NCBI RefSeq assembly: GCF_001682865.1
Contig: NZ_MAQX01000033.1
Span: forward strand, 1-64,000
Direction of reading: 5' to 3'
Length of the DNA stretch: 64,000 nucleotides
DNA from: Bacillus sp. FJAT-26390
Lineage (GTDB): Bacteria > Bacillota > Bacilli > Paenibacillales > Paenibacillaceae
Notes under the pieces: model-generated
What the model was told of the DNA's origin: nothing
Database searches by the model: none
Seen by the model: only the letters and a program-made list of their open reading frames with translations
Position numbers and translations under genes: made by a program
In this document: positions 1-9,300 of the stretch, piece after piece
Numbering within the stretch: the first letter of the stretch is position 1
Layout of the letters: each line of letters opens with the position of its first letter

Positions 1-16
1 TCAAACTCTCCAAATT
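1..16 (-). rRNA. 16S rRNA gene, 5' tip only (partial)
   Basis: Read on the minus strand, the first bases of the window end in GGAGAGTTTGA, which is the conserved start of bacterial 16S rRNA (the universal forward-primer region begins AGAGTTTGATC). Only about 14-16 bases lie inside the window and the gene continues off the left edge. The upstream sequence is a typical Bacillales rRNA leader with two strong promoters, which supports the call. The exact mature 5' end cannot be fixed from this fragment. Confidence 0.8.
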
Positions 17-128
17 GGTGTTTGACTTGCTCAATACTTAACTAGCTATTTTAAAACATTATCGGATCGACGTGATCCATTTGTTCAGTTTTCAAAGAAC
101 TTGTTTGTCACATTTTGTCGTGACAAGA
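17..128 (-). promoter_or_regulatory. rRNA operon leader with boxA-like antitermination element
   Basis: This is the transcribed leader between the second rRNA promoter and 16S. On the minus strand it contains GTTCTTTGAAAACTGAACA near positions 80-100, a sequence common in Bacillales rRNA leaders and spacers and resembling boxA, the NusB/NusE binding site for rRNA antitermination. A short hairpin (GGATC / GATCC, positions 63-77) follows. No open frame here looks like a real gene. Confidence 0.6.
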
Positions 129-132
129 AATC

Positions 133-161
133 ATATTATCATCTTCATTCGACGCTGTCAA
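133..161 (-). promoter_or_regulatory. rRNA operon promoter P2 (sigma-A)
   Basis: Minus strand: -35 TTGACA at 161-156, a 17-base spacer, and -10 TAATAT at 138-133. This is a near-consensus sigma-A promoter pointing into the rRNA leader. The bases after the -10 (ATTTCTTGTC) repeat those after P1, so the two promoters look like a tandem duplication, which is common for rrn operons. Confidence 0.85.
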
Positions 162-229
162 CAGTTTGTTTCACATTTGTTTGTGTGTCATTCCGTTGTA
201 TATCGTGTGTCTCAGAAGCGACAAGAAAT

Positions 230-258
230 AATATATCACTTACGCAAACGGATTACAA
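230..258 (-). promoter_or_regulatory. rRNA operon promoter P1 (sigma-A)
   Basis: Minus strand: -35 TTGTAA at 258-253, a 17-base spacer, and -10 TATATT at 235-230, about 97 bases upstream of P2. The start region ATTTCTTGTCGC closely matches that of P2. The stretch from 259 to about 446 holds no gene that I can support. It contains only one copy of a dispersed motif, at 397-414. Confidence 0.7.
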
Positions 259-396
259 GTTGAAAAATTTTACAAATAGCGACTTTATTTTAGGTTATAT
301 TTCTTGCTTTACTGCACATCCGCCTACAGGGTTCGAAATACGAATAATAGATGCCTTTTTATCCGTTTAGAGCTACCGCTCTCCTCCAAACAAAAT

Positions 397-414
397 GAAC
401 AGGAAAATATCCCG
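397..414 (-). repeat. solo copy of the dispersed CGGGANATTTTCCTGTT motif
   Basis: On the minus strand this reads CGGGATATTTTCCTGTTC. It differs at one base from CGGGAGATTTTCCTGTT inside the 225-bp element at 33678-33902. A further related copy lies at 44303-44325. The motif sits between rRNA promoter P1 and the ligA terminator. Its function is unknown. Confidence 0.5.
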
Positions 415-446
415 CTAACCTGCCGTTGTTTACGCGAACAAACGAA

Positions 447-490
447 TAGAAAAAGAAAACGAGCCTTTAGAATCGCTTCTAAGGCTCGTT
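447..490 (-). terminator. intrinsic terminator of pcrA-ligA
   Basis: A hairpin with arms CGAGCCTTAGAA / TTCTAAAGGCTCG (one bulged base) is followed on the minus strand by the T-rich tract GTTTTCTTTTTC. It lies about 60 bases after the ligA stop. The hairpin is nearly identical to the one at 33920-33960. Confidence 0.85.
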
Positions 491-551
491 TAAATTTCGG
501 GGATCAATAAGACTCCCCTAATATCTTACTTATTCCAAGAGCTTGCTTACG

Positions 552-2573
552 CTAAGCAGTTGTTTCGCCTAACAGGCGCAGCAGCTCGGCTTCTTCTTCA
601 ATAACGGTAATGCCTAGATCCCGCGCCTTCGTCAGCTTACTTCCCGCGCTTTCGCCTGCGATGACGAAGTCGGTTTTTTTGGAGACGCTGCCTGAAATCT
701 TGGCGCCGCACGCCTCGAGCAGCTTGGCTGCTTCGTCTCGGGACATCGTTGGCAGCGTACCGGTTAGAACGACGGTCTTCCCGCTGAATACACTGTCATT
801 TCTCGCAACCAGCTGCTGCTCGGCTTCCGCTTTTACGCCCAGTTCGCGCATTCTGGCAATGCTCGCGATAATAATCGGATCATTAAAAAATCCAACGATG
901 CTCTCGGCGACAATGCCACCGATATCAGGAAGGGCAACAAGCTCCTCGGCCTCCGCCTGCATAATGGCATCCAAATTCCCGTAGTGGTCAGCAAGCATTT
1001 TCGTAGTCGCTTTGCCTGTATTCGGAATGCCAAGCGCGAACAAGAACGACGAAAGCTCCCGGTCCTTGGATTTCTCGAAAGCCGCGATCAGCTTAAGCGC
1101 CTTTTTCTCGCCGAACCGTTCGAGCTTAATAAGGTCATCATACGTTAAGGCATACAAATCCGCAGGATCGCGCACTTCACAGTCCTTGTACAGCTGATCA
1201 GCCGTCATCACGCTGAACGTATCGATATCCATCGCATCCCGCGATGCAAAATGCGTAATGCGGCCAATAATTTGCGGCTGGCAGCCCAGCTTGTTATTGC
1301 AGAACAAATGCGCGCCGCGTTGTTCAAGCTCCGTGCCGCATGACGGACAAACCGTCGGGAACTCGATTTCCACGCCCGGCTCCTCATCTGCCTTGCCCAA
1401 TATTTCTGGAATAACATCATTCGAGCGGCGGATCGTAACGAGCGTGCCCAAAGCATGCTTTAGGTTTTTGCGCTCGATGTCGCCGATATTGTTGAGCGTG
1501 CAGTTTTGAACGGTAACGCCTGCAAGCTCTACAGCCTCGACGCGGGCGACCGGCGTTATTTTCCCCGTACGGCCAACCTCCCACGATACCGATTCAAGCA
1601 CGGTCGTCGTTTCTTCCGCTTCGAACTTAAAGGCAACCGCCCAGCGGGGAAACTTATCCGTGTAGCCCAGCGCTTCACGCGTGCGCATATCGACAACTTT
1701 AATTACCGCGCCATCTATCAGGAAATCAAGGTGCTCGCGCTGCTCCGTGACGCGAACCAGCTCTTCTTGCACCTCTTCGATCGTATTCTGATAGGTCACG
1801 TAAGGGTTCACCTTAAACCGGTTATCCTTCAGAAACTGCTGCATCTCGCGATGATCAGCGAAGGCTACCCCGTCGGCGTAACCTATATTGTAGAAGAATG
1901 CATTCAGCTTCCGCTCGGCCGTAACCCGCGGATTTAGATTGCGAAGTGCTCCCGCTGCTGCATTTCGCGCATTTTTAAGAGGCTCCGCCGCAGTTTCGTT
2001 GTATTTGGCAAGCACCGACAATTGCATAATGCCTTCGCCCTGCACCTCGATAATGCCATCGTTAAAAGGAATCGTGAGCGGCACCGAACGAATCGTGCGC
2101 ACCTGCTGCAAAATACCCTCCCCAACCGTGCCGTTTCCGCGAGTCGCCGCTTGCACAAGCTGACCGTCCTCATAGGTTAGATTCAGCGTCAGGCCGTCAA
2201 ACTTCAACTCAACCACATAGGTTGGCTGAGGCAGCGGCTCTTCATCCGGATTTTTCGCATTGTAATCCGCAACCGCTTTGAGCAGCCTCGTATTCCATGC
2301 GATCAGATCTTCGACATTTTGCGCTTTGTCCAGACTCCACAGCCGGGCGCGATGCTTATAAGGCTCAAAGCCTTTGAGCAGGTCTCCGCCTACGCGCTGA
2401 GTCGGCGATTCAGGTAAAATGGTGCCAGACTCGGCTTCGAGTGCTACGAGCTCGTCGTATAGCTTGTCGTAATCAGCGTCATCAATGGTAGGCTGATCAA
2501 GCGTGTAGTAGCGATAATTATGCTCGGTAATGATCGCAACAAGCTGTTGCATCCTCTCTAATTGAGCGTTCAC
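552..2573 (-). CDS. ligA: NAD(+)-dependent DNA ligase
   Basis: This enzyme seals nicks in DNA during replication and repair, using NAD(+) to adenylate an active-site lysine. The 673-residue length is normal for bacterial LigA. In order it shows the Ia domain with the YxxLDxPTI(D) region (about 20-35), the adenylation motif E-L-K-F-D-G with catalytic Lys at about residue 124, and the OB fold. These are followed by a four-cysteine zinc finger (about C409, C412, C425, C431), the helix-hairpin-helix region, and a C-terminal BRCT domain (about 593-673). The start is a GTG preceded by AAGGAGGAG. It lies 42 bases after pcrA, so the two form an operon driven by the promoter at 5060-5088, the order seen in Bacillus. 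Confidence 0.97.
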   Translation of the reverse strand: MNAQLERMQQLVAIITEHNYRYYTLDQPTIDDADYDKLYDELVALEAESGTILPESPTQRVGGDLLKGFEPYKHRARLWSLDKAQNVEDLIAWNTRLLKAVADYNAKNPDEEPLPQPTYVVELKFDGLTLNLTYEDGQLVQAATRGNGTVGEGILQQVRTIRSVPLTIPFNDGIIEVQGEGIMQLSVLAKYNETAAEPLKNARNAAAGALRNLNPRVTAERKLNAFFYNIGYADGVAFADHREMQQFLKDNRFKVNPYVTYQNTIEEVQEELVRVTEQREHLDFLIDGAVIKVVDMRTREALGYTDKFPRWAVAFKFEAEETTTVLESVSWEVGRTGKITPVARVEAVELAGVTVQNCTLNNIGDIERKNLKHALGTLVTIRRSNDVIPEILGKADEEPGVEIEFPTVCPSCGTELEQRGAHLFCNNKLGCQPQIIGRITHFASRDAMDIDTFSVMTADQLYKDCEVRDPADLYALTYDDLIKLERFGEKKALKLIAAFEKSKDRELSSFLFALGIPNTGKATTKMLADHYGNLDAIMQAEAEELVALPDIGGIVAESIVGFFNDPIIIASIARMRELGVKAEAEQQLVARNDSVFSGKTVVLTGTLPTMSRDEAAKLLEACGAKISGSVSKKTDFVIAGESAGSKLTKARDLGITVIEEEAELLRLLGETTA

Positions 2574-2615
2574 GGGAGGCTCCTCCTTCTAATCGTCCAA
2601 AATAGCTGATCTTGT

Positions 2616-5021
2616 TTACACCTTCGTTATTGGCGCAAAGCCGGCAAGCAATCGCTTGATCCCGACAGGCGCCGGGAACGCGATATTAAGCTCCATGTCC
2701 TTGCCCGTCCCTTTGACGGAGACAATGACACCAATGCCCCACTTGCCATGCGATACTCTCTCGCCAGTGGCAAAGGTTCCAGGCGCGGCATCGCCTGCCG
2801 CGCCGCTGCTCTGTGCCGCCCGAGCGGCTTCCTGCAGCGGCGTGCTCACCCGCACGCCGCCTCTGCCGCCCATAGCGGCTGGGCCCGTTCCCCCCATGCC
2901 TGGGGAACGGCCGCCTGCGCCAGACGCGCCGCCAGCCGGCCCGCGCCCTGCAATGCTGCGGCTTCCGCCGCCCTGCGCCGCTGCGCCGGTACCGCCTGTG
3001 ACGCTGACGCCGCCACTGCGCGCGCCGCCGGAGCCTGCACGCGAGTAGCCGCCGCTGCCGCTAGAAGCGCCTTCTCTCACGCTCTCCGGTATTTCCTGCA
3101 AGAAGCGCGACGGCAAGTTGCTATTGGTGCGCCCAAACAAAGTACGCATCCGAGCGCAAGTCAGATAAAGCCGCTTCTCCGCGCGGGTTATGCCCACGTA
3201 AGCTAGGCGGCGTTCCTCTTCGAGCTCCTCATTGTCCGCAAGCGCACGGCTATGAGGGAACACACTCTCCTCCATGCCGATGATAAAGACGACCGGGAAC
3301 TCAAGCCCCTTCGCGCTGTGCATCGTCATCAACGTGATGGCATCCTTGTTCTTCTCCGCTTCTTCTTCCTCTTTGTTCAAGGAATCAATGTCGGCGATCA
3401 AAGCAAGGTCCGTCAGAAACGCGACTAGCGTCCTATCTTCATTGCGCTTCTCAAAATCCATCGTAACCGACAAGAACTCGTCGATATTTTCAAGGCGTGC
3501 CTTCGACTCCAGCGTATTCTCCTGGTGCAGCTCCATCCGGTACTGCGACAGCTCAAGCACCTTCTCGGTAAGCTCGGTCACCGATAAATATTCAACCATT
3601 CGCGTAAGGTTGTCGATCATGTCATAAAACTCGCGCAGCAGCGTGCGCGTTCTTCCGTTTACTTCAACCTCGCCGAGATTGTTCAAGACGCGGAAAATCG
3701 ATGTGCCCCGTCTTGCCGCTTCATCCGCAAGCTTCCCAACGGTCGTATCCCCGATGCCCCGCTTCGGCACGTTGATGATGCGCACCAAGCTGATGTCGTC
3801 ATCCGGATTGGAAACGAGCTTCAAATAGCCGAGCAAATCCTTAATCTCTTTGCGGTCGTAGAACTTTATGCCGCCCACGATTTGATAAGGGATATCGGAT
3901 TTGATCAAAATTTCCTCGATTACCCGCGACTGCGCATTCGTACGATACAATATCGCATGATCGGCAAATTTATAGCTTTTATTCACGTTTTTACGAATTT
4001 CCCCGGTTACGAAATAACCTTCGTCATGCTCCGTATCCGCTTGATAGAGAGAAATGAGATCGCCGGCGCCTTGATCCGTCCACAGCTTCTTCGGTTTTCT
4101 GCCCGTATTGAGCTTAATAACCGCATTCGCCGCATCCAGAATGTTGGCTGTTGAACGATAGTTCTGCTCCAGCATGATCGTCCGCGCTTCGGGATAATCG
4201 CCTTCAAAATTCAAAATGTTCGTAATGTCGGCACCGCGCCACCGGTAGATCGACTGATCGCTGTCGCCCACTACGCATATATTATGATGCTTATCAGCAA
4301 GCATGCGCGTCAGCATATACTGCGCCCTGTTCGTATCCTGATACTCATCGACGTGAATGTAGCGGAACTTGTTCTGATAGAACTCAAGCACCTCAGGTAC
4401 ATCCTTAAACAATTGAATCGTCATCATAATGAGATCATCGAAGTCCAGCGAATTGTTGCTTCTTAGCTTCTTCTGGTATTTCGTAAACACCTGGGCAACG
4501 ATGCCCTCAAAATAATCGCCGACCTTCTGCTCATATTGCTCAGGCGAGACCAGCTCGTTTTTTGCTCCGCTGATGGCGGCTTGAACGGCTTTTGGCTCAA
4601 ACTTCTTCGTATCGATGTTCATGTCCTTCATGCAGCCGCGAATGACCGACAGCTGGTCCGAGGAATCCAATATGGAGAAGCTTGATGTAAAACCGATCCG
4701 GTCAATATCTCTGCGGAGAACCCTTACGCACATCGAGTGGAAGGTGGATACCCAAATATCCCGTCCAGAGGGTCCCACGAGCGCACTCACCCGGTCCTGC
4801 ATTTCCCGTGACGCTTTATTCGTAAAGGTGATGGCCAAAATGCTCCATGGCGCCACACGCTTCTTCTCTATTAAGTAAGCAATACGATGTGTCAGCACGC
4901 GCGTCTTGCCGCTTCCCGCTCCAGCCATAATAAGCAGCGGTCCGTCAGTCGTCTGAACGGCTTCCCGCTGCGGCGGATTCAGCTTCTGCACCGCTTGCTC
5001 GATACTAATATAATTCAACAT
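2616..5021 (-). CDS. pcrA: ATP-dependent 3'-5' DNA helicase PcrA (UvrD/Rep superfamily 1)
   Basis: PcrA unwinds DNA in repair and rolling-circle replication and removes RecA and RNA polymerase from DNA. Walker A AGAGSGKT lies at residues 33-40. The Walker B/motif II D-E-Y-Q-D, the Q-x-Y-R-S motif, and the V-x-x-x-T-x-H-x-x-K-G-L-E-F and V-x-x-T-R-A motifs are all recognisable. At 801 residues it is longer than the B. subtilis protein (739). The excess lies in a glycine/serine/alanine-rich stretch (about residues 655-735, window 2800-3070) before the C-terminal Tudor-like RNA polymerase-binding domain (G-x-x-V-x-H-x-x-W-G-x-G). The start is ATG after AAAGGAG. It is the first gene of the pcrA-ligA operon. 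Confidence 0.97.
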   Translation of the reverse strand: MLNYISIEQAVQKLNPPQREAVQTTDGPLLIMAGAGSGKTRVLTHRIAYLIEKKRVAPWSILAITFTNKASREMQDRVSALVGPSGRDIWVSTFHSMCVRVLRRDIDRIGFTSSFSILDSSDQLSVIRGCMKDMNIDTKKFEPKAVQAAISGAKNELVSPEQYEQKVGDYFEGIVAQVFTKYQKKLRSNNSLDFDDLIMMTIQLFKDVPEVLEFYQNKFRYIHVDEYQDTNRAQYMLTRMLADKHHNICVVGDSDQSIYRWRGADITNILNFEGDYPEARTIMLEQNYRSTANILDAANAVIKLNTGRKPKKLWTDQGAGDLISLYQADTEHDEGYFVTGEIRKNVNKSYKFADHAILYRTNAQSRVIEEILIKSDIPYQIVGGIKFYDRKEIKDLLGYLKLVSNPDDDISLVRIINVPKRGIGDTTVGKLADEAARRGTSIFRVLNNLGEVEVNGRTRTLLREFYDMIDNLTRMVEYLSVTELTEKVLELSQYRMELHQENTLESKARLENIDEFLSVTMDFEKRNEDRTLVAFLTDLALIADIDSLNKEEEEAEKNKDAITLMTMHSAKGLEFPVVFIIGMEESVFPHSRALADNEELEEERRLAYVGITRAEKRLYLTCARMRTLFGRTNSNLPSRFLQEIPESVREGASSGSGGYSRAGSGGARSGGVSVTGGTGAAAQGGGSRSIAGRGPAGGASGAGGRSPGMGGTGPAAMGGRGGVRVSTPLQEAARAAQSSGAAGDAAPGTFATGERVSHGKWGIGVIVSVKGTGKDMELNIAFPAPVGIKRLLAGFAPITKV

Positions 5022-5059
5022 GCTCCGACTCCTTTGTTCGCATATGTTCGCCTCTTCCC

Positions 5060-5088
5060 AGTGTAGACAACGGCCACTCCTGTGTCAA
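5060..5088 (-). promoter_or_regulatory. sigma-A promoter of pcrA-ligA
   Basis: Minus strand: consensus -35 TTGACA (5088-5083), a 17-base spacer and -10 TACACT (5065-5060), about 40 bases upstream of the pcrA start. pcrA-ligA therefore does not depend on transcription from pcrB, which lies 27 kb away. Confidence 0.8.
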
Positions 5089-5192
5089 TTTGAGATATTA
5101 GGAATGCAAGCTTCCTTTTGCCAGAACAAAACGGCCAAACGAGTAAGCCATGCGAGCAGCAATTCATCTTAATTAAAAGTGCGCCGTCACGC

Positions 5193-6335
5193 TTAACCAT
5201 GTTTCAGCTGCGCGTAAAGCTGCTCGTACAGCTCTTTCGTTCGGATTTCCGGCTCGATTCTCAGATCCTTGCGGACCAGCTCCTCAAAAGATTCATAATA
5301 GCGCTGAAGCGCCGTTCTGTCTCTAAGCTTCTCGTAAGCCAGCAGCATATGGCGGCAAATCTCATCGGAGTAGGGCTCTCTCTCCTGCAGCTCGCTCAGC
5401 CGTAGCACCGCCTGAAACCCTCTTCCGCTTGCCAGCTCATAGGACGCTACGCCGATAACCACCTGCATATGTAACCGCCGCAGCTGCTCGCGCCTTGCAA
5501 CGGCCCATACGCAATCAAGCTCCTCCAGGTAATCCCCTCGATAAAGGGAGAGCAAACCTTCGTAATATTTCATGTTTTGTTCGGTGATAACCGGCTGATC
5601 GGTCACCTTCTCGAACAGCTCCGTATCCATAATAAGATTCTCAATCGTTAGCCGGTAGCTGTTGCGCTCAAACTCCACTTTAATATTGGGCTTCCAATCC
5701 TTAAGCAGCTTGCGGACTTGATATATGGAAGTATGTAAATGATTAATTGCTTTATCCAGCGTATAGTCCGACCACAACGTTTCGATAATTTGATTTTTGT
5801 CCAGCCATTTCCCTTTGTGGTGGAGCAAGTAGGCAAACAGCTCATGCGACTTTAAGGTTCTCCATTTAAAAGGCTCCATCCGATCAGGCGAGCTGCGCAG
5901 CACAAGCTTGCCAAGGCTAAGGATTTGAGCCTCGCCATCCTGAGCTGCCGGGTGAACCGCCTTCGATTCATGGCGATCCATATCGGCGGCAATTCGATCA
6001 ACCGTCTTCGCTAACCGAGCCGGATATACCGGCTTTAGCAAATAATCGAAGGCATGGACTTCAAAGGCTTCGACCGCATATTCAGAGAAAGCTGTCACGA
6101 ACACAATCGTGATGGAGCTATCCAGCTGCTGAATATACTCCGCGGCCTCCAAGCCGTTTATATCAGGCATTTCAATATCCAGAAATACGATATCCGCTCT
6201 CTCTTGCGCGAGATGCAGCATGCCCTCCGCAAGCGACGTGAATTTGCCTCTGACATCGAGGCGGCCATCCGCCAGCAGCAGACGCTCAAGCTGAAGCAGT
6301 GCTGGATATTCATCATCGATAAGAACCACTTTCAC
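5193..6335 (-). CDS. response regulator: REC, winged helix, BTAD (SARP-like)
   Basis: This is a 380-residue DNA-binding response regulator. Residues 1-120 are a CheY-like receiver with acidic pair D7/D8, phospho-acceptor Asp53 (F-L-D-I-E-M-P-D) and Lys in L-L-K-P-V. Residues about 150-240 form an OmpR/SARP-type winged helix. Residues about 245-378 form a bacterial transcriptional activator domain (BTAD) of helical repeats. The winged helix plus BTAD is the core of SARP activators, which bind direct repeats spaced one helical turn apart. The GTG start overlaps the kinase stop by four bases (GTGA), so the two are translationally coupled. The likely target is the 11-bp repeat promoter at 32593-32626, which is an inference from architecture. 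Confidence 0.9.
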   Translation of the reverse strand: MKVVLIDDEYPALLQLERLLLADGRLDVRGKFTSLAEGMLHLAQERADIVFLDIEMPDINGLEAAEYIQQLDSSITIVFVTAFSEYAVEAFEVHAFDYLLKPVYPARLAKTVDRIAADMDRHESKAVHPAAQDGEAQILSLGKLVLRSSPDRMEPFKWRTLKSHELFAYLLHHKGKWLDKNQIIETLWSDYTLDKAINHLHTSIYQVRKLLKDWKPNIKVEFERNSYRLTIENLIMDTELFEKVTDQPVITEQNMKYYEGLLSLYRGDYLEELDCVWAVARREQLRRLHMQVVIGVASYELASGRGFQAVLRLSELQEREPYSDEICRHMLLAYEKLRDRTALQRYYESFEELVRKDLRIEPEIRTKELYEQLYAQLKHG

Positions 6336-9300
6336 ATTAAGTCACTCCTTACGCCTACCGTCGAACGCCCGGCGATTTTAGCTCTAGAAATCGTAAAGCT
6401 CACTGTTGTTCCTTCGCCTTCACGGCTTAGCACATGCAGCCCCTTGCCATAGAAAGTGAGCAGCCGCTGATTAATATTGCGAAGCCCTACCCCTCTCCGG
6501 CCTTCTGCCGTACCTGCCAGCACCGCAGCTGCCTTCTCACGCGACATGCCGACTCCGTCATCCGATACGGAGATCACAAGCTCGCTCTCGCTCTCCTGAA
6601 CCGCAATCGTAACCGTTCCGCCGTATGATTTTCTCATAATGCCGTGCCTTATCGCATTTTCAACAAGCGGCTGGATGCTAAGCGGCGGAATAAACGTATA
6701 CATTTCCTTGCCCAGCTCGTAACGGATCACGAGCCGATCCTCGAATCTGGCATGCTCAAGCGTTAAATAGGATTTGACCAGCTCCAGCTCCTGATGCAAG
6801 GGAACAAGCCGGTCCCGGTTATGGAAGTCAAAGCTCCCGCGCAAAAATTGGCTCAGCTCCATCAGCAGCAGCGACGCCTTCTCTGGGTTGTCCGGGCAGA
6901 TGGCAATTACCGTATTAAGTGCATTATACAAAAAATGCGGCTTGATTTGCGCTTGCAAAAACGCCATTTCCGACTGGATAGCCTGCTGTACAGACTGCTT
7001 CAGCTGAATCAGCGTCCGCACGCGCGCGCGCAATTCCTTCGCCTCCATCGGCTTGCCCAAAAAATCGTTGATGCCTGCGCGAAAAGCCTTCTCCATATCA
7101 TCCGGATAGCTTCTTGCCGTAAGCAGCAAAACGGGCAGCTCTGACAGGAGATATCTCTCCCTGATCAAACGTGTCAGCTCGATACCGGACATGCCCGGCA
7201 TCATCCAATCGGCAATGACGAGATCGATATTCGAGTTGTTTCTGATCTCCGACAAAGCCTCTTCACCGCTGCTCAGCGCAATGACTTGATAGCGCTCGAC
7301 AGACAGCAGGTTGTGCAGCACCTGCAAATTAACGGGGTCATCGTCAACGATCATAATGATGCCGCCGCTCGCCTGTTCCTCATCGCGGGACATTCCTTCG
7401 GCAGCCGCTGCCGCGCTCTCCATCATGCCAGAATCAGCTATCGGCTTAACGGATAGATAAGGAGCTGGGTCGGCAGCCTTCTCGTTAACAGCTATAGGCG
7501 ATGTGAAATGGATTGCCGTTCCGATTTCCCGTTTCGGCTCCAGCCATATGCGCCCGCCGCCCAGCTCAACGAGCTTTTTGGCAATGCCAAGCCCAAAGCC
7601 TGACCCTTTATTAGAAGAAACCTCGTAATCCGCATTCCGATTATCGCTGTGGAACACATCCTCGAGCCGCTCTACATGCATGCCAATGCCCGTATCGGCT
7701 ACCGTAATCACTGCTTTATCTTCCATAATGGCAGCAGAGATTCGAATTTCACCTTCTTGCGTAAACTTCACCGCATTGCCAATCAAGTTGTACAGCACCT
7801 GCACGAGCCGGTCCTCATCCGCATAGAGCAGTGGCAGATCAGCCGGCCATTCCTGGATGAAACGAATATTTTTGCTGCCAGCCGTATGTTTGACTACCTC
7901 AATTACCGACTCGGCAGCCGTAGGAAGATGAACAGGCCGGAATTTAAGTTTGATGTTGCCGTTCTTGAGACTGGAAAAGTCGAGAATATCGTGAATAAGG
8001 GAAGAGAGCCTTTTGCCTGTGGACGCGATCATCGCGATATGGCGCGACTGCTCCTCCGTAACGCTGCCTGCCGCTCCTTCGATGAGAGAGTCAGCCATAT
8101 TAATGATCCCATGCAGCGGCGTTCGCAGCTCATGCGAGGTGTTCGCCAAAAATTCATCCTTCAGCCCATCGAGAGTAAGCAGCCTGCGTGAGAGCTCCTC
8201 GACCTCTTTATACGAATCAGCAAATCGGCTGGCCATCATCATCGCCTGCATAATGACAAAAAAGAGCATTTCATATGAAATGATTGACGAGGTATCCAAA
8301 ATACCAAAATACATAAGCGCTTGAAGCACGATGACAAGGAGAAGGCTCAAAATGCTAAGCGATTCGAAAATGATATTGGTAGAGGTGCGAATCAGGCTTC
8401 TCAGCATGTTGAACAATACGAACAGCACTGTGCAAAAAAGAGGTACCACGCTAACTTGATCCATGGAGGATAGCAGATTAGTCGGCAAAACAATCGAGCA
8501 TACGAGCAGCACGATCAATACGACTTTCAGCATGCGCAGCATTTTTGTGCGAGTAACCGGCGTGAACGATACTACAGAAGTATATAAGAGCAAAAAATAA
8601 TAGATAAAGAGCGATGAGATTGCCTGTATTTTCAAGATAACGCCGTAAGTCAGCCAAGGCACAGCCTCGGCGAGCAGCTTCTCTCCATGCGTCAATACAA
8701 ACAAACAGCAAGCTAAGCACATCAAGCCCAGATGCAGAAGCGAATGCTCTTTCCGCAGCTTGCGGTAGAACAGCAGCAGGTATACGGCAGGTATGATAAA
8801 GCCTATCGCCGATATCAGATCTTGAAGCACGCGCCACTCCCGATTTTGCAGGACGGCTTGCTGCTTGCCGAAGGAGATCGGAATAATGATCCCTCCTGAT
8901 GCGTAATCGTAATTGGCAACCTGCACAATAATTTCTACCCATTCGCCAGTCACTGGTGCAAATCCTACATAGGGCACATTATTTTGCACGAACGTATCCT
9001 TCGATTCGGAGGGGACGCCGCTCGCGCCCGCCTCACGGCCGTTTATATAAATCCGATTCGCCATCCGAACGTTCCCTGTATGTATTCCGTACAACACATC
9101 TGCTTCCTCTTTGATGCGAATAACCATCCGATATGTGCCATACCCATGGGAGCCTGAAAACTCCTCGCTCTTCATCATGTCATTCCAAGCATTTGGCACC
9201 ACAGCAAGGACAGCCGTATCAGGCAGCGGAGATGCCGGCACCAACAGCTGATTGCGGTAAAACTCCCATTCGCCTTTTAACGGCACGACGCCATCCTCGG

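Noticed and set aside
72..510. Small plus-strand frames in the rRNA leader region
   Set aside because: They run against strong rRNA promoters and the ligA terminator and have no coding character.
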